Positions 28,137 to 38,066 of a stretch of 64,000 nt of DNA are shown in pieces. Location of the stretch: assembly GCF_018688375.1 (NCBI RefSeq), contig NZ_CP061318.1:1240001-1304000 (forward strand). The letters run 5' to 3'. The translations under genes were made by a program, and so were the position numbers. The notes under the pieces are model-generated. The model saw nothing but the letters and a program-made list of their open reading frames with translations. It ran no database searches and was not told the origin of the DNA. Every line of letters starts with the position of its first letter. Positions within the stretch are counted from its first letter, which is position 1. Origin of the DNA: Polynucleobacter sp. AP-Ainpum-60-G11 (lineage in GTDB: Bacteria; Pseudomonadota; Gammaproteobacteria; Burkholderiales; Burkholderiaceae).

Positions 28137-28151
28137 ACTACATATTGTAGT
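28137..28151. promoter_or_regulatory. Perfect palindrome in the ppsA-ppsR divergent region
   Basis: ACTACA and TGTAGT flank the spacer TAT, 28 bases upstream of the ppsR start. It lies in a 106-base divergent region and could be an operator acting on one or both genes. No matching regulator is encoded nearby. Confidence 0.3.
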
Positions 28152-28178
28152 GCTGACCACGACTTTTAGGCCAACCGC

Positions 28179-29006
28179 ATGAGCACCCAAACTCGTATTG
28201 TTTTTATCGTTTCCGATGGCACCGGCATTACCGCCGAGAACTTCAGCCAATCGATTTTGGCCCAATTTGAGGCCACTTTTAAGCACATTCGGGTGCCATT
28301 TGTAGATAGCCCTGAAAAAGCCCATGATGCGGTTTCCAGCATCAATCAGGCTGCTGTTAAATACGAGGTTCAGCCTATCGTTTTCACCACTTTGGTGAAT
28401 CCAGAACTGAATAAGATTGTCGGTAAGGCTAATGGCTTGATTCTGGACATGTTTCAGACCTTCGTAGCCCCCTTGGAGCAGGCTTTAGGCGTCAAATCAA
28501 CCCACGCCATGAACCGCTTGCACCACAATGCGGATACCGAAGCCTACAAAAACCGTATCGAGGCTATCAATTACTCTCTAGCCCACGATGATGGCCAATC
28601 CAATAAAAATCTAGCCGAAGCTGATGTCATTCTGGTGGGCATATCCAGGGTAGGTAAAACGCCAACCAGTCTTTACTTGGCAATGCAATATGGCATGAAA
28701 GCAGCCAACTACCCCCTCATTCCGGAAGATTTTGAACGTGGGCAGCTACCAAAGGATTTAATCCCTTATCGCAACAAGATTTTTGGTTTGATGATCGACG
28801 CCGAACGCCTGTCAGAGATTCGCAATGAACGACGTCCAGGTAGCAACTATGCCAAGCTAGAAAACTGCCGCTACGAGATTAATGAAGCCACCGCCATGAT
28901 GAAAAAGGAATCGATTCCTTGGGTGGCAACAACCAGCAAATCCATTGAAGAGATCGCTACTACCGTATTGCAATCTATCAAGTCAGATAAAACAATCTTG
29001 GGCTAG
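28179..29006 (+). CDS. ppsR: PEP synthase regulatory protein (kinase/pyrophosphorylase)
   Basis: This 275-residue DUF299 protein inactivates PEP synthase by ADP-dependent phosphorylation of the threonine near its catalytic histidine and restores it by phosphate-dependent removal. Seen are FIVSDGTGITAEN at the N-terminus, HDDG at 136-139 and the P-loop-like GISRVGKT at 154-161 followed by PTSLYLA. It is transcribed away from ppsA, its target, with 106 bases between the starts. The pairing makes PEP synthase the target rather than pyruvate phosphate dikinase. Confidence 0.95.
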   Translation: MSTQTRIVFIVSDGTGITAENFSQSILAQFEATFKHIRVPFVDSPEKAHDAVSSINQAAVKYEVQPIVFTTLVNPELNKIVGKANGLILDMFQTFVAPLEQALGVKSTHAMNRLHHNADTEAYKNRIEAINYSLAHDDGQSNKNLAEADVILVGISRVGKTPTSLYLAMQYGMKAANYPLIPEDFERGQLPKDLIPYRNKIFGLMIDAERLSEIRNERRPGSNYAKLENCRYEINEATAMMKKESIPWVATTSKSIEEIATTVLQSIKSDKTILG

Positions 29007-29037
29007 CCTTTTATTGACTTTGCTTAGCCTGATTTTG

Positions 29038-29862
29038 TTAACTACGGCGTACTCGAACCGTTTCAAATAAACAGATTGCCGCTGCTGTAGAAACATTCAG
29101 GGATTCAACTCTTGGATCAATCGGAATGGATACGCCCTTGGCTTGAACCATGAGGTCTTCAGAGACTCCCTGCCCTTCACTTCCCATCACCCAGGCAACC
29201 GGATGGATCAATACATTGGGTATATTGAAGAGATCTAACTCACCGTCAGCAGTCGCAGCTAGCAAAGGTGCTGTTACCGCGCTCAATACCTGCGGGGCTG
29301 ACCATCCCTCGTAAAGATCGAGCAAGCGATGAGCGCCCATGCCAGCACGCAATACTTTGCTTGACCACAGGTGAGCGCAACCCGCTAATGCAATCACTTG
29401 AGTAAAGCCAGCTGCAGCTGCAGTACGCAAAATAGAGCCGACATTACCGGCATCCTGAATGCGATCCAAAATAATGACATCACCAGAAATCGTCGCAACC
29501 GACTTTTGCGGATTTAATGCAGATTCAGGGAGATCTAGCAAGCCTGCAATCTGCGGGGCATTCACCAAATCAGATAGCAAATCCCATAAACCTTTATCTA
29601 ATTGATAAACGCGAGTCTCGGGACAAATTTCGACATGATCGTATACAGTCTGTGCAATCTCTGGATTTTGCAAACCCAATTCCGAGGTAATTAAGGTCTT
29701 AAGCGCTGGGTTGCCTACCCAAGTTTGGACCAAATGAATGCCTTCTAGTAAAGCTTGGCCACATGCAAATCTCGCCTTCTGACCTTTAGGGCCAGTAGCT
29801 TGCAATTGACGTATCTCCTTAAATAAGGAGTTGTCCTTTGAGCTGATAAATTCCATTTTCAT
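29038..29862 (-). CDS. TrmH/SpoU-family RNA 2'-O-methyltransferase
   Basis: This 274-residue SPOUT methyltransferase has the three knot motifs: DAGNVGSILRTAAAAGF, WVMGSEGQGVSED and PIDPRVESLNVSTAAAICLFE. An N-terminal substrate-binding domain precedes them, with the opening ISSKDNSLFKEIRQL. It most resembles RlmB/TsnR-like rRNA methyltransferases, but the exact nucleotide cannot be assigned. It is the last gene of the rpsB-to-rnhB run, 8 bases after rnhB. The ATG at 29856 is an alternative start two codons later. It converges on ppsR with a 31-base gap. Confidence 0.87.
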   Translation of the reverse strand: MKMEFISSKDNSLFKEIRQLQATGPKGQKARFACGQALLEGIHLVQTWVGNPALKTLITSELGLQNPEIAQTVYDHVEICPETRVYQLDKGLWDLLSDLVNAPQIAGLLDLPESALNPQKSVATISGDVIILDRIQDAGNVGSILRTAAAAGFTQVIALAGCAHLWSSKVLRAGMGAHRLLDLYEGWSAPQVLSAVTAPLLAATADGELDLFNIPNVLIHPVAWVMGSEGQGVSEDLMVQAKGVSIPIDPRVESLNVSTAAAICLFETVRVRRS

Positions 29863-29870
29863 AGCTGGGA

Positions 29871-30464
29871 TTATCGACTATGCAGAGCTAAGACATTGCG
29901 AACCGGTGAGAAGCTACGACGATGCTCAGGGCAAGCGCCAAACTCTTTAAGTGCAGCAAAGTGCGCTTCTGTCGGGTAGCCCATATGCTGAGCAAAGCCA
30001 TACTGCGGATGCAATTCATGTAAGGCCATCATTTGACGATCACGCGTGACTTTAGCCAAGATTGATGCCGCTGAAATCGCCGGCTCTTTGGTATCACCCT
30101 TCACAATCGCTTCTGCTGAGATTGGAAGCTCGGGACAGCGATTCCCATCAATCAAGGCTTTGTCTGGCCAAGTACCTAAACGCGTAGTGAGATCTTCAAT
30201 TGCTCGGCGCATTGCCAGCATCGTTGCTTGCAAAATATTGATCTCATCAATCTCTGCCGGGCTAGCCTCACCAATACCCCAAGCTTTAGCCTTGAGCTGA
30301 ATTTGCTCAAACAGAAACTCGCGTCTGGCGGCCGATAACTTCTTAGAATCTTTTAATCCAGCAATAGGATTCATGGGATCGAGAACAACTGCACCAGCAA
30401 CTACCGCTCCAGCCAATGGACCACGCCCTGCCTCATCAACACCACACACCCAAATCACACTCAC
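29871..30464 (-). CDS. rnhB: Ribonuclease HII
   Basis: This 197-residue endonuclease removes ribonucleotides and RNA primers from RNA-DNA hybrids. The acidic metal-binding residues are D10 and E11 in [11 protein letters not shown]106 in LIDGN and D124 in KGD. The [10 protein letters not shown] helix and the closing HRRSF are typical of RNase HII rather than HIII. The start is GTG, overlapping the lpxB stop by 4 bases (GTGA), so translation is coupled. lpxA-lpxB-rnhB is a conserved order in proteobacteria. Confidence 0.95.
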   Translation of the reverse strand: MSVIWVCGVDEAGRGPLAGAVVAGAVVLDPMNPIAGLKDSKKLSAARREFLFEQIQLKAKAWGIGEASPAEIDEINILQATMLAMRRAIEDLTTRLGTWPDKALIDGNRCPELPISAEAIVKGDTKEPAISAASILAKVTRDRQMMALHELHPQYGFAQHMGYPTEAHFAALKEFGACPEHRRSFSPVRNVLALHSR

Positions 30465-31663
30465 ACGGTAGTCCGATTTTTAGCGGCATTAATCGTTTGC
30501 GCCACAGCCTGCGCAACCAATAAACCAGTTGGTCTACGCAAGGTCTCATGCATTTCTGCAAATCGTGTTTTTAGATGGGCAACTTTTCCGGGATTATTTA
30601 ACCAAACCAATAAGGCATCAGCCAATTTGCTTGGAGTTGCATCATCCTGCAAAAGCTCAGGGACAACGAACTTACCGCAGAGGATGTTCGGCAAACCCAC
30701 ATAAGGTAAGTAGCCCTGTCGCTTCATAATCTGCGCAGTCAACCAAGGCACCTTATAGGAAATCACCATAGGCTTTTTCCAAAGTGCAGCCTGCAACGTT
30801 GCAGTACCGCTGGCAATCAGCACAACATCAGCAGCCTCAAGCACTGTATCAGCCTCACCATCAATCAGATAAATTTTGAGACCAGGATTGCTTGCTGCTG
30901 TACTTTTAAGTAAAAGCTCAAGCGGTGCGCGCAGGCGCGGAGTTGCAACCGGAATCACAAAATGGAGTGGCTGTCCCGGCATGCGCTTCACAAGCTCAGC
31001 CATAGTTTCAAAAAAGACGGGGGCGATCAACTCAATTTCTGAACCACGGCTACCTGGCAGCACAGAAACAACAATTCCATTTAGGGTATTGGGTGTCAGG
31101 TTTAAGACTGTCTCTATTCTTTGCTTGGCAGTCGCTGGATTTGGCTCAAGCGGAATCTCGCTCGCTAGTGGGTGCCCAACATAAGTTGAATTGATACCAG
31201 CACGCTCATAAATCTCAGTTTCAAAAGGAAAGATGCAGAGCATACGTTCCACTGCTTGCTTGATCTTGGTAATACGCCCTGCTCTCCAAGCCCAAATTGA
31301 AGGAGAAACAAAATGCAAGGTTGGAATACCTGCTTTGCGTAATGCCAACTCAACACCTAAATTAAAATCTGGTGCATCAATGCCGAGATACACATCAGGG
31401 CGATCTTCACCCAGTAAATTGGCGATGAGTTCCTTACGTAACTTCAGAATAGCTGGCAACTGCTTGATTGCCTCTACGTAACCACGAACACTTAAGGTCT
31501 CCATTGGCCAATCTGAGTGCAGACCTTGTTCCTGCATACGTGGGCCACCGATGCCGTAGACCTCCAGCTTTGAGGTATCGGGAATCTGCTTCAGTGCACT
31601 CAATACTGGTGCTGCCAGCAAGTCACCCGAAGGCTCTCCGGCAACACAAGCAAGTTTAGACAC
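30461..31663 (-). CDS. lpxB: Lipid-A-disaccharide synthase
   Basis: This GT19 enzyme of about 400 residues condenses UDP-2,3-diacylglucosamine with lipid X to make the lipid A disaccharide at the inner face of the cytoplasmic membrane. The N-terminus [17 protein letters not shown], then [18 protein letters not shown] and GSRGSEI are diagnostic. I placed the start at the GTG of 31663, ten bases after the lpxA stop with GGTAGAG upstream. An in-frame ATG at 31714 would add 17 residues and overlap lpxA by 41 bases. rnhB is coupled downstream. Confidence 0.94.
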   Translation of the reverse strand: MSKLACVAGEPSGDLLAAPVLSALKQIPDTSKLEVYGIGGPRMQEQGLHSDWPMETLSVRGYVEAIKQLPAILKLRKELIANLLGEDRPDVYLGIDAPDFNLGVELALRKAGIPTLHFVSPSIWAWRAGRITKIKQAVERMLCIFPFETEIYERAGINSTYVGHPLASEIPLEPNPATAKQRIETVLNLTPNTLNGIVVSVLPGSRGSEIELIAPVFFETMAELVKRMPGQPLHFVIPVATPRLRAPLELLLKSTAASNPGLKIYLIDGEADTVLEAADVVLIASGTATLQAALWKKPMVISYKVPWLTAQIMKRQGYLPYVGLPNILCGKFVVPELLQDDATPSKLADALLVWLNNPGKVAHLKTRFAEMHETLRRPTGLLVAQAVAQTINAAKNRTTV

Positions 31664-31673
31664 TCGATGTACT

Positions 31674-32471
31674 CTACCGAATAATGCCGCGCGTAGAGGC
31701 GGCAATAAAGTCATGGAATTCTGTCAGCTTTTCTGCGGTAGCGGCATCAGATGCGCTAGCCAGAGCCATCTTCTGAATCTCCATCTTAGCTTCTTCAAAA
31801 CTGAGTCCATCTTTGTAGAGAACTTTGTATGCCTGACGCAATGCAGAAATAGTCTCACTTGAGAAACCGCGACGCTTCAAACCTTCCACATTAATACCGT
31901 GTGGAGAGGCCTTATCTCCAGCCGCAATCACAAATGGCGGAATATCTTGCACCAATGCAGAAGCGCCGCCCAACATAGCATGTTGACCAATTCGAACAAA
32001 TTGATGAACGCCTGACATGCCGCCCATAATCGCCCAATCGCTCACCTTCACGTGTCCAGCAATTTGAGCATTGCTAGAGAAAATCGTGCTGTTTCCAATT
32101 TGGCAATCATGTGCAATGTGTACATAAGCCATGATCCAGTTATCATTACCAATGCGAGTAATACCCTCATCCTGAGATGTTCCAGTATGAATAGTCGTGA
32201 ACTCGCGAATCGTATTGCGATCGCCAATAATTAATTGAGTAGGCTCTCCACGGTATTTCATATCTTGAGGAGCACCCCCGATTGCAGCAAAGTGAGCAAA
32301 GTTATTTTCTTTACCGATTGTGGTGTAGCCCTCGATCACAGTATGTGAGCCAATCTTGCTACCAGCGCCAATTTTGACATTAGGTCCAATGACAGAATAT
32401 GGGCCAATCTCTACGTCGCTAGCGATCTCAGCTTTGCTATCAACTACCGCAGATGCATGAATCCGAGTCAT
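31674..32471 (-). CDS. lpxA: UDP-N-acetylglucosamine acyltransferase
   Basis: This protein of 265 residues is a left-handed beta-helix acyltransferase that starts lipid A synthesis by transferring a 3-hydroxyacyl chain from acyl carrier protein. Hexapeptide repeats begin at [13 protein letters not shown]. The catalytic histidine by homology is in IAHDCQIGN, and [13 protein letters not shown] marks the C-terminal helical domain. The start chosen is the ATG that shares one base with the fabZ stop (TAATG). The longer frame to 32498 would run back into fabZ. It lies between fabZ and lpxB as in most Gram-negatives. Confidence 0.96.
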   Translation of the reverse strand: MTRIHASAVVDSKAEIASDVEIGPYSVIGPNVKIGAGSKIGSHTVIEGYTTIGKENNFAHFAAIGGAPQDMKYRGEPTQLIIGDRNTIREFTTIHTGTSQDEGITRIGNDNWIMAYVHIAHDCQIGNSTIFSSNAQIAGHVKVSDWAIMGGMSGVHQFVRIGQHAMLGGASALVQDIPPFVIAAGDKASPHGINVEGLKRRGFSSETISALRQAYKVLYKDGLSFEEAKMEIQKMALASASDAATAEKLTEFHDFIAASTRGIIR

Positions 32472-32920
32472 TACGCGCCTTTCGTACGAACAGCACAAGT
32501 AATATTTGCTTCAGCAGCTAATTCGCCATCGACCGTAGCCTGCACTTGAAACTTGTAGATACCAGCACGTTCACGCTCTAACTTAGCTGTCATGATCAAT
32601 TGATCACCAGGCAATACTGGCTTCTTAAAGCGGGCACCATCGATGCCGGCAAAGTAGTAAATCGCGTTCTCTTCTCTTACTTCAGAGAAAGTCAGCAATG
32701 CTGCAGTTTGAGCAAGCGCCTCGATAATCAAAACACCAGGCATGACTGGAAAATCTGGAAAATGCCCCTGAAAGAATGGCTCATTCATGGTGACATTCTT
32801 GAGTGCTGTAATGCTTTGACGAGGCTCAATCTCCAATACTCGATCAACCAATAAAAATGGATAGCGATGAGGTAACAGCTTCAAAATTTGATTGATGTCG
32901 ATAGCGATGGGTTTGCTCAT
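32471..32920 (-). CDS. fabZ: 3-hydroxyacyl-ACP dehydratase
   Basis: This 149-residue hotdog-fold enzyme dehydrates 3-hydroxyacyl-ACP in fatty acid elongation. Catalytic H53 (FQGHFP) and E67 (IIEALAQ) are present with the usual spacing. It competes with LpxA and LpxD for hydroxyacyl-ACP, and the genes lpxD-fabZ-lpxA-lpxB lie together here. Its stop overlaps the lpxA start by one base. The start is 48 bases after lpxD. Confidence 0.97.
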   Translation of the reverse strand: MSKPIAIDINQILKLLPHRYPFLLVDRVLEIEPRQSITALKNVTMNEPFFQGHFPDFPVMPGVLIIEALAQTAALLTFSEVREENAIYYFAGIDGARFKKPVLPGDQLIMTAKLERERAGIYKFQVQATVDGELAAEANITCAVRTKGA

Positions 32921-32968
32921 ATGTTTACCTGCTGAATAAAAGTTTCTAGTGTTTTATTTGGTGATGAT

Positions 32969-34024
32969 TTATTTGGATTTATCTAATAATCGTAAGCGTT
33001 GGCGTATTTTATCGAGGCCGCGCAGAATCGCTGCATTTTTCTCCCAAGCGCTATGGAGCATTGAGGGGTAAACACCCGTGAAGTGCTGGCCTGGCTCGTT
33101 AATGGAGCGAATGATTGAGGTATTACCAGACACAGTAGTTCTGTCAGCAATACTGAGGTGACCCGCAAAGTTAGCAGCGCCGCCAATAATGCAGAAGTTT
33201 CCAATCTTGGTGCTGCCTGAGATTGCTGCACATCCAGCAATGACACAGCAATTGCCAACCACTACGTTGTGCGCAATTTGAACTTGGTTATCAATCTTTG
33301 TGCCGTTACCAATAACGGTATCACTCATGGCGCCACGATCAATAGTGGTTGACGCACCAATCTCCACGTCATCACCAATAAGCACGGCCCCAGTTTGCGG
33401 AATCTTGACCCACTCACCACCAGTAGCCGAAAAATCAGGCGCAAACCCAAAACCATCTGCACCAATTACAGCACCACAATGAATGATGCAGCGTTCTCCA
33501 ATCTTGGTTTCGGAGTAAAGAGATACATTGGCGTAAATCAAGGTGTCGCTGCCAATAGTGGAATTTCTGGCGACTGAAGTGTTACCCAATACAGTAACTC
33601 GCTCACCCAATGTCACACCCGGACCGATTTGTACAAATGGTCCTATGTGACATGAAGCAGGGATAACTACAGAAGGATCAATGGCAGCACTAGGGTGGAC
33701 TCCAGGCATATACATTGGTGCTGAGACCTTAGCAAAGTGCTGAGCCATTCTGGCAAAAGTCGCGTAGGGGTTCTTAGAAACAAAATACACCCGTCCTACT
33801 GAATTACTGCCAGGATTTGCCTGAAGAAAATCCGCATCCGCCTGACTAACAATTAAGCCACCAGCAGCACTATCACTAGCCTGTTGCCGGTACAGCGGAT
33901 TAGAGAGAAATGAGATTTGGCTTGACTGAGCGCGCTCGAGAGGAGCGAGACCCTGAAGCGCGAGGGAGCCATCCCCCACCAAGCTTACTTGAAACTGTTC
34001 GGCCAGCTCGATGGCGGTGGGCAT
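32969..34024 (-). CDS. lpxD: UDP-3-O-(3-hydroxyacyl)glucosamine N-acyltransferase
   Basis: This 351-residue enzyme adds the second acyl chain in lipid A synthesis. It has an N-terminal uridine-binding domain ([23 protein letters not shown]), a left-handed beta helix with [13 protein letters not shown] and a C-terminal helix. The catalytic histidine by homology is in [10 protein letters not shown]. The length is near that of other betaproteobacterial LpxD. It follows the skp gene after 5 bases on the same strand, linking outer-membrane protein and lipid A biogenesis in one transcript. Confidence 0.96.
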   Translation of the reverse strand: MPTAIELAEQFQVSLVGDGSLALQGLAPLERAQSSQISFLSNPLYRQQASDSAAGGLIVSQADADFLQANPGSNSVGRVYFVSKNPYATFARMAQHFAKVSAPMYMPGVHPSAAIDPSVVIPASCHIGPFVQIGPGVTLGERVTVLGNTSVARNSTIGSDTLIYANVSLYSETKIGERCIIHCGAVIGADGFGFAPDFSATGGEWVKIPQTGAVLIGDDVEIGASTTIDRGAMSDTVIGNGTKIDNQVQIAHNVVVGNCCVIAGCAAISGSTKIGNFCIIGGAANFAGHLSIADRTTVSGNTSIIRSINEPGQHFTGVYPSMLHSAWEKNAAILRGLDKIRQRLRLLDKSK

Positions 34025-34029
34025 AAAAC

Positions 34030-34557
34030 TTACTTGAGACTATTCAAAGCCTTGATGACATCATCAGTTACGTCAACCTTAGGATTTGCATAGGCTGGAT
34101 CTTGAATAATGACATCAATTTTTCGTTGTTCAGCAATAAGCTTGAGTGCTTGATTTGCTTTTTCAGCAATCTTGGCGCGCTCTTCAAAGTTACGCTGATT
34201 GAGATCTTCTGTGTACTCGCGTTGCTTACGTTGCAATTCACGATCTTGATCTGACAACTCTCGTTGACGACGAACACGATCTGCCTCAGACATTACGGCA
34301 GAATCACGATCTAATTTTTCAGCAGCAGACTTAATTTTTTGAGCGCTGTCACGGATTTCGTTCTGACGCTTCATAAATTCATTTTGTAATTTAGTTTGGC
34401 TTGCTTTGGCCATATTGGACTCGTTGAATACCTTTTCAACGTTTACAGCAGCAACCCGAGTTCCAGCATCTTGCGCAAATGCTTGCGGCAAGGCAATCAG
34501 CGAATAAGCGGCAATTAAGCCGTATTGAATCCATTTAGAAGATTGATTGAGCTTCAT
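34030..34557 (-). CDS. skp: OmpH/Skp-family periplasmic chaperone
   Basis: This protein of about 175 residues has a Sec signal peptide ending AFA before [11 protein letters not shown] and a long, charged helical hairpin that forms the tentacles of the Skp trimer. It shields unfolded outer-membrane proteins in the periplasm before delivery to BamA. The start is taken at the ATG of 34557, which has AAGGAAAG six bases upstream; the TTG or ATG six codons earlier lacks this. It sits between bamA and lpxD, the usual order. Confidence 0.92.
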   Translation of the reverse strand: MKLNQSSKWIQYGLIAAYSLIALPQAFAQDAGTRVAAVNVEKVFNESNMAKASQTKLQNEFMKRQNEIRDSAQKIKSAAEKLDRDSAVMSEADRVRRQRELSDQDRELQRKQREYTEDLNQRNFEERAKIAEKANQALKLIAEQRKIDVIIQDPAYANPKVDVTDDVIKALNSLK

Positions 34558-34575
34558 GAAACTTTCCTTAAACAA

Positions 34576-36924
34576 TTAAAACGCTGTACCCACTTGGAAC
34601 TGCAAACGCTGCACGTTATCCGTTGGCAAAGATTTGATCGGAATGCCGTAACTGAATTTCAGCGGACCCAAGGGTGATATCCATGATAAACCTAAGCCAT
34701 AAGAATATCGCAAGACGAGGTTGATATTCTCGTTATAGACATTACCGCCGTCTACGAAACCAAATACCCGCAAGGTTTTATCAACTCCAGATCCAGGAAC
34801 CGGCACGGTGTACTCGACATTATTAACAATTTTAGACTGTCCGCCCGTTGGCTGATAACGCCCAATGAAAGAGTTGTAATAAGTAGGGCCAAGGGAACCA
34901 GGGGAATAACCACGAACCGATCCAATACCGCCTACATAGTAGTTCTTGGTAATTGGAAATGGATTATTGCCATAAGCCTCGCCATAACCAACTTCTCCGT
35001 TATAGGATAGGATGTTGCCCTTTGAAAATGAATGATACTTTTGGTACTGACCAAAAACACGATAAAAGGTCATATTTCCAACCGGCGTGCCTACCTCAGC
35101 ATTTAGTTGCTCTAAAGATCCGGTAGACGGGATTAATGCACTGTCTCTGCCATCCCTTGACCAGCCTACTGTTATTGGCACGTTGTAAGTAGTTAAGGTT
35201 GCAGGATATCCAGGTGCGGCTATGCCATAGCTCTGGGCATAATTTAAGTAAGGCGTAGGAGTGTTGTTGGTGGTCTGAATCTGGAATACCTCAATACCAG
35301 TTCCAAAGAAGACTCTATCTACTTCGGTGTAAGGAACACCAAATTTGATGTTTGAACCAACCGACTTAATTTGATAATCCGGATCGCCAACGTAATACAA
35401 CGGCTTGGAAGATCGATAGAACAAATCGGTATAACGACTAATTCCATCTTCTGTAAAGTACGGGTCGTAATTGGACAAGGCCAAACTTTGATTGATTTTA
35501 CCGAGGGAGAAATTCAAGCCTACTGCTGTACCAGTACCGAAGGCATTTTCTTGGTTAATACCGGCAGAGAGAATCAATTTTTCAGTAGAGGAGAAACCCG
35601 CGCCAAGAGTGACTGCACCAGTTGGCTTCTCAGTAACCTTCACGTTCACATCAACCTGATCTGGGGATCCTGGGACGTCTTGCGTCGACACATCAGTCTC
35701 AGTAAAGTAACCCAAACGACCTAAACGTTTTTTGGACAGATCAATCTTTTCGCTATCGAACCATGAGCTTTCAAACTGCCGCATTTCACGACGAATCACC
35801 ATATCGCGAGTCTTAGCATTGCCAGTAACGTTCACTTGGCGAACGTAGACGCGACGACCTGGATCTACAACGAGTGTTAAATCAACCTCACTCAAGTCAC
35901 GACGAATATCTGGTTGTGGATTAATGGTTGCAAACGCATAGCCATAGGAACCCAGAATTTCTGCAATCGCTTTGGTGCTCTCAGTCAGCTTGGCTGATGA
36001 AAAGGTATCGCCCGGCTTGAGGCTAACTAACTGAATCAACTCAGCCTCTTTGCCCAATAAGTCACCAGCTAAACGAACATCCTTAACGGTAAATTTATTA
36101 CCTTCACGAATACTGATCGTGAGATAGATACCTTTTTTATCTGGAGTAATAGAAACCTGAGTTGACTCAATGACAAACTCAAGATAACCGCGATTAAGGT
36201 AGTAAGAGCGAATGTTCTCTAAGTCGGCAGTGAGTTTTTGCTTGGAATACAGATTATCTTTGCTATACCAAGATAACCAACCACCAGTCTTCAGTTGCAT
36301 CTCGCTTTTAAGGGTTCCCTCGCTAAAAACGTTGTTGCCAATGAAATTAATCTCTTGAATCTTGGCTACAGGGCCTTCATCAATATTGAAATAGATGGCT
36401 ACTTGGTTACGTTCCACTGGCGTAACAGTCGCAACTACCTCAGCCGCATACATGCCCTTACCAACGTATTGACGCTTGAGCTCTTGCTCTGCTTTATCAA
36501 TCAAAGCTTTGTCATAGAAGCGGGCTTCAGCTACACCCACGGCTTTTAAGGATTTACGCACTACCTCTTGGTCAAACTCTTTCATCCCAGTGAATTCAAT
36601 TCGGGAGATAGTTGGACGCTCTTCAACGATGACAATTAAGACATTACCTTGTGCCTGAATCTGCACATCTCTAAAAAAGCCGGTACTGTACAGAGCTTTG
36701 ATAGCTTCGGCACTCTTCTCTTCAGTAAAGCTATCACCCACTTGAACTGGGAGATAGCTAAACACCGTACCAGGCTCTACTCGCTGCAAACCCTCAATTC
36801 GAATGTCTTTGATAACAAAGGGGTCGGCAGCTTGCGCATTGACACAAAATCCAACAGCAACAATCAGAAGGACTTGAGCGGCAAATCGGGTTACGGAGCG
36901 AAAAGAAGGGATCAAAAAATTCAA
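34576..36924 (-). CDS. bamA: Outer membrane protein assembly factor BamA
   Basis: This 782-residue Omp85 protein is the core insertase for outer-membrane beta-barrels. A signal peptide ends near NAQA, five POTRA domains follow (about residues 33-430, beginning FVIKDIRIEGLQRVEPG), and the C-terminal 16-strand barrel contains the VRGY segment of loop 6 (VRGF in E. coli) and ends in a phenylalanine. The start appears to be TTG, overlapping the rseP stop (TTGA), with no clear ribosome-binding site. No ATG lies in the signal-peptide region, so translation probably depends on coupling to rseP. Confidence 0.96.
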   Translation of the reverse strand: MNFLIPSFRSVTRFAAQVLLIVAVGFCVNAQAADPFVIKDIRIEGLQRVEPGTVFSYLPVQVGDSFTEEKSAEAIKALYSTGFFRDVQIQAQGNVLIVIVEERPTISRIEFTGMKEFDQEVVRKSLKAVGVAEARFYDKALIDKAEQELKRQYVGKGMYAAEVVATVTPVERNQVAIYFNIDEGPVAKIQEINFIGNNVFSEGTLKSEMQLKTGGWLSWYSKDNLYSKQKLTADLENIRSYYLNRGYLEFVIESTQVSITPDKKGIYLTISIREGNKFTVKDVRLAGDLLGKEAELIQLVSLKPGDTFSSAKLTESTKAIAEILGSYGYAFATINPQPDIRRDLSEVDLTLVVDPGRRVYVRQVNVTGNAKTRDMVIRREMRQFESSWFDSEKIDLSKKRLGRLGYFTETDVSTQDVPGSPDQVDVNVKVTEKPTGAVTLGAGFSSTEKLILSAGINQENAFGTGTAVGLNFSLGKINQSLALSNYDPYFTEDGISRYTDLFYRSSKPLYYVGDPDYQIKSVGSNIKFGVPYTEVDRVFFGTGIEVFQIQTTNNTPTPYLNYAQSYGIAAPGYPATLTTYNVPITVGWSRDGRDSALIPSTGSLEQLNAEVGTPVGNMTFYRVFGQYQKYHSFSKGNILSYNGEVGYGEAYGNNPFPITKNYYVGGIGSVRGYSPGSLGPTYYNSFIGRYQPTGGQSKIVNNVEYTVPVPGSGVDKTLRVFGFVDGGNVYNENINLVLRYSYGLGLSWISPLGPLKFSYGIPIKSLPTDNVQRLQFQVGTAF

Positions 36925-38054
36925 GGTGAAAGGTAGCGTTGCAAATCGTTAAACAAGGCTAGCAAGGAAATCGATATCAACAGCAAAAAACCCACTTTTT
37001 GGAGCTTTTCCTGAAGAGGTACTGCAATTCGCTTACCAGCAACCAACTCCCATGCATCATACAGGAGCTGACCCCCATCTAGCATTGGTAAAGGCACTAA
37101 ATTCAAGAGGCCAATACTGATGCTCATGAGGGCTAAAAAGGCTACAAATGGCTGCCAACCCACCTGAGCAGACTTCCCAGCCATATCCGCAATACTCAGC
37201 GGGCCGCCAAGCTGCTTTAGGGTTGTTTTGCCGGTAAATAAGCCCAACATCAGCCGAGTAGAGACTTTGCTTATCAAATACACCCGCTGAGTAGCAAAGC
37301 CCAGGGCATCTATAGGCCCCAATTTGAGCTCTTTCCATTCAGATGATGGGGTCATCTGGGGAAGCAAGCCCAGCGCCTGAAATGGATCTGATTCAGGCGC
37401 AATGAGAGGTAAATCACTTTGCTTAAAAGATTGAACATGGCGGGCACCAGAAGCATCCTGGATCTCTAAGGCAAAGCCCTGCTCTCCAGTTAAAGCATCC
37501 AAGAGAAGCCAACGCAAGGCATTCCAACTGGGGACTGAATCAAATTCTTCGAGAATCGGGGTGCCCTTGTGCTCGGCTGACAGAGATTGCCAGCCTATGA
37601 CCTGATCGCCTGCAGCAATACCCAACTTTGCAGCAATGGATTGCTCAGGCGGGGCTTGAAGTCGGGCTGGTAGTTGAGGCACGCCAGAGACATAGATCAC
37701 CGAGAACAAAATTACTGCCAACAGGAAATTGGCAAATGGTCCAGCAGCGACGATTGTTGATCGTTGCCATAAGGGTTTCACATCGAACGATTGCGAGCGA
37801 TCTTCTGCTGAAATTTTTTGTTCACCATCTCGGCCATCCAATAACTTGACATAACCACCCAAGGGAATAGAGGCCAGAACCCATTCAGTTCCGTTGTTGG
37901 CGCGAAAAGTAAAAAGCGGCTTGCCAAAACCTAAAGCAAAACGAAGTACTTTGACGCCACATAAACGGGCCGCTAAAAAATGGCCATACTCATGAAAGCT
38001 GACGAGCACACCTAATGTCACTAAGAATGCAGCAAGAGTAATTAAAGCCTGCAA
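36921..38054 (-). CDS. rseP: Site-2 protease RseP with a single PDZ domain
   Basis: This 377-residue intramembrane zinc metalloprotease performs the second cut of anti-sigma factors. H21-E22-x2-H25 in the first helix and D326 in PLPMLDGGQ form the active site. PDZ-N is recognisable at about 128-232 (IAAKLGIAAGDQVIGW, then VPSWNALRWLL). The second PDZ domain of the E. coli protein (450 residues) is absent: residues 225-250 continue directly into the region that follows PDZ-C. Regulation of substrate access may therefore differ. It overlaps bamA by 4 bases and follows dxr by 12. Confidence 0.94.
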   Translation of the reverse strand: MQALITLAAFLVTLGVLVSFHEYGHFLAARLCGVKVLRFALGFGKPLFTFRANNGTEWVLASIPLGGYVKLLDGRDGEQKISAEDRSQSFDVKPLWQRSTIVAAGPFANFLLAVILFSVIYVSGVPQLPARLQAPPEQSIAAKLGIAAGDQVIGWQSLSAEHKGTPILEEFDSVPSWNALRWLLLDALTGEQGFALEIQDASGARHVQSFKQSDLPLIAPESDPFQALGLLPQMTPSSEWKELKLGPIDALGFATQRVYLISKVSTRLMLGLFTGKTTLKQLGGPLSIADMAGKSAQVGWQPFVAFLALMSISIGLLNLVPLPMLDGGQLLYDAWELVAGKRIAVPLQEKLQKVGFLLLISISLLALFNDLQRYLSP

Positions 38055-38066
38055 AAATCCACCAAT

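Noticed and set aside
29007..29037. Terminator between ppsR and the SpoU methyltransferase
   Set aside because: GGCTA and TAGCC could pair, but the loop is about 20 bases and there is no convincing U-tract.
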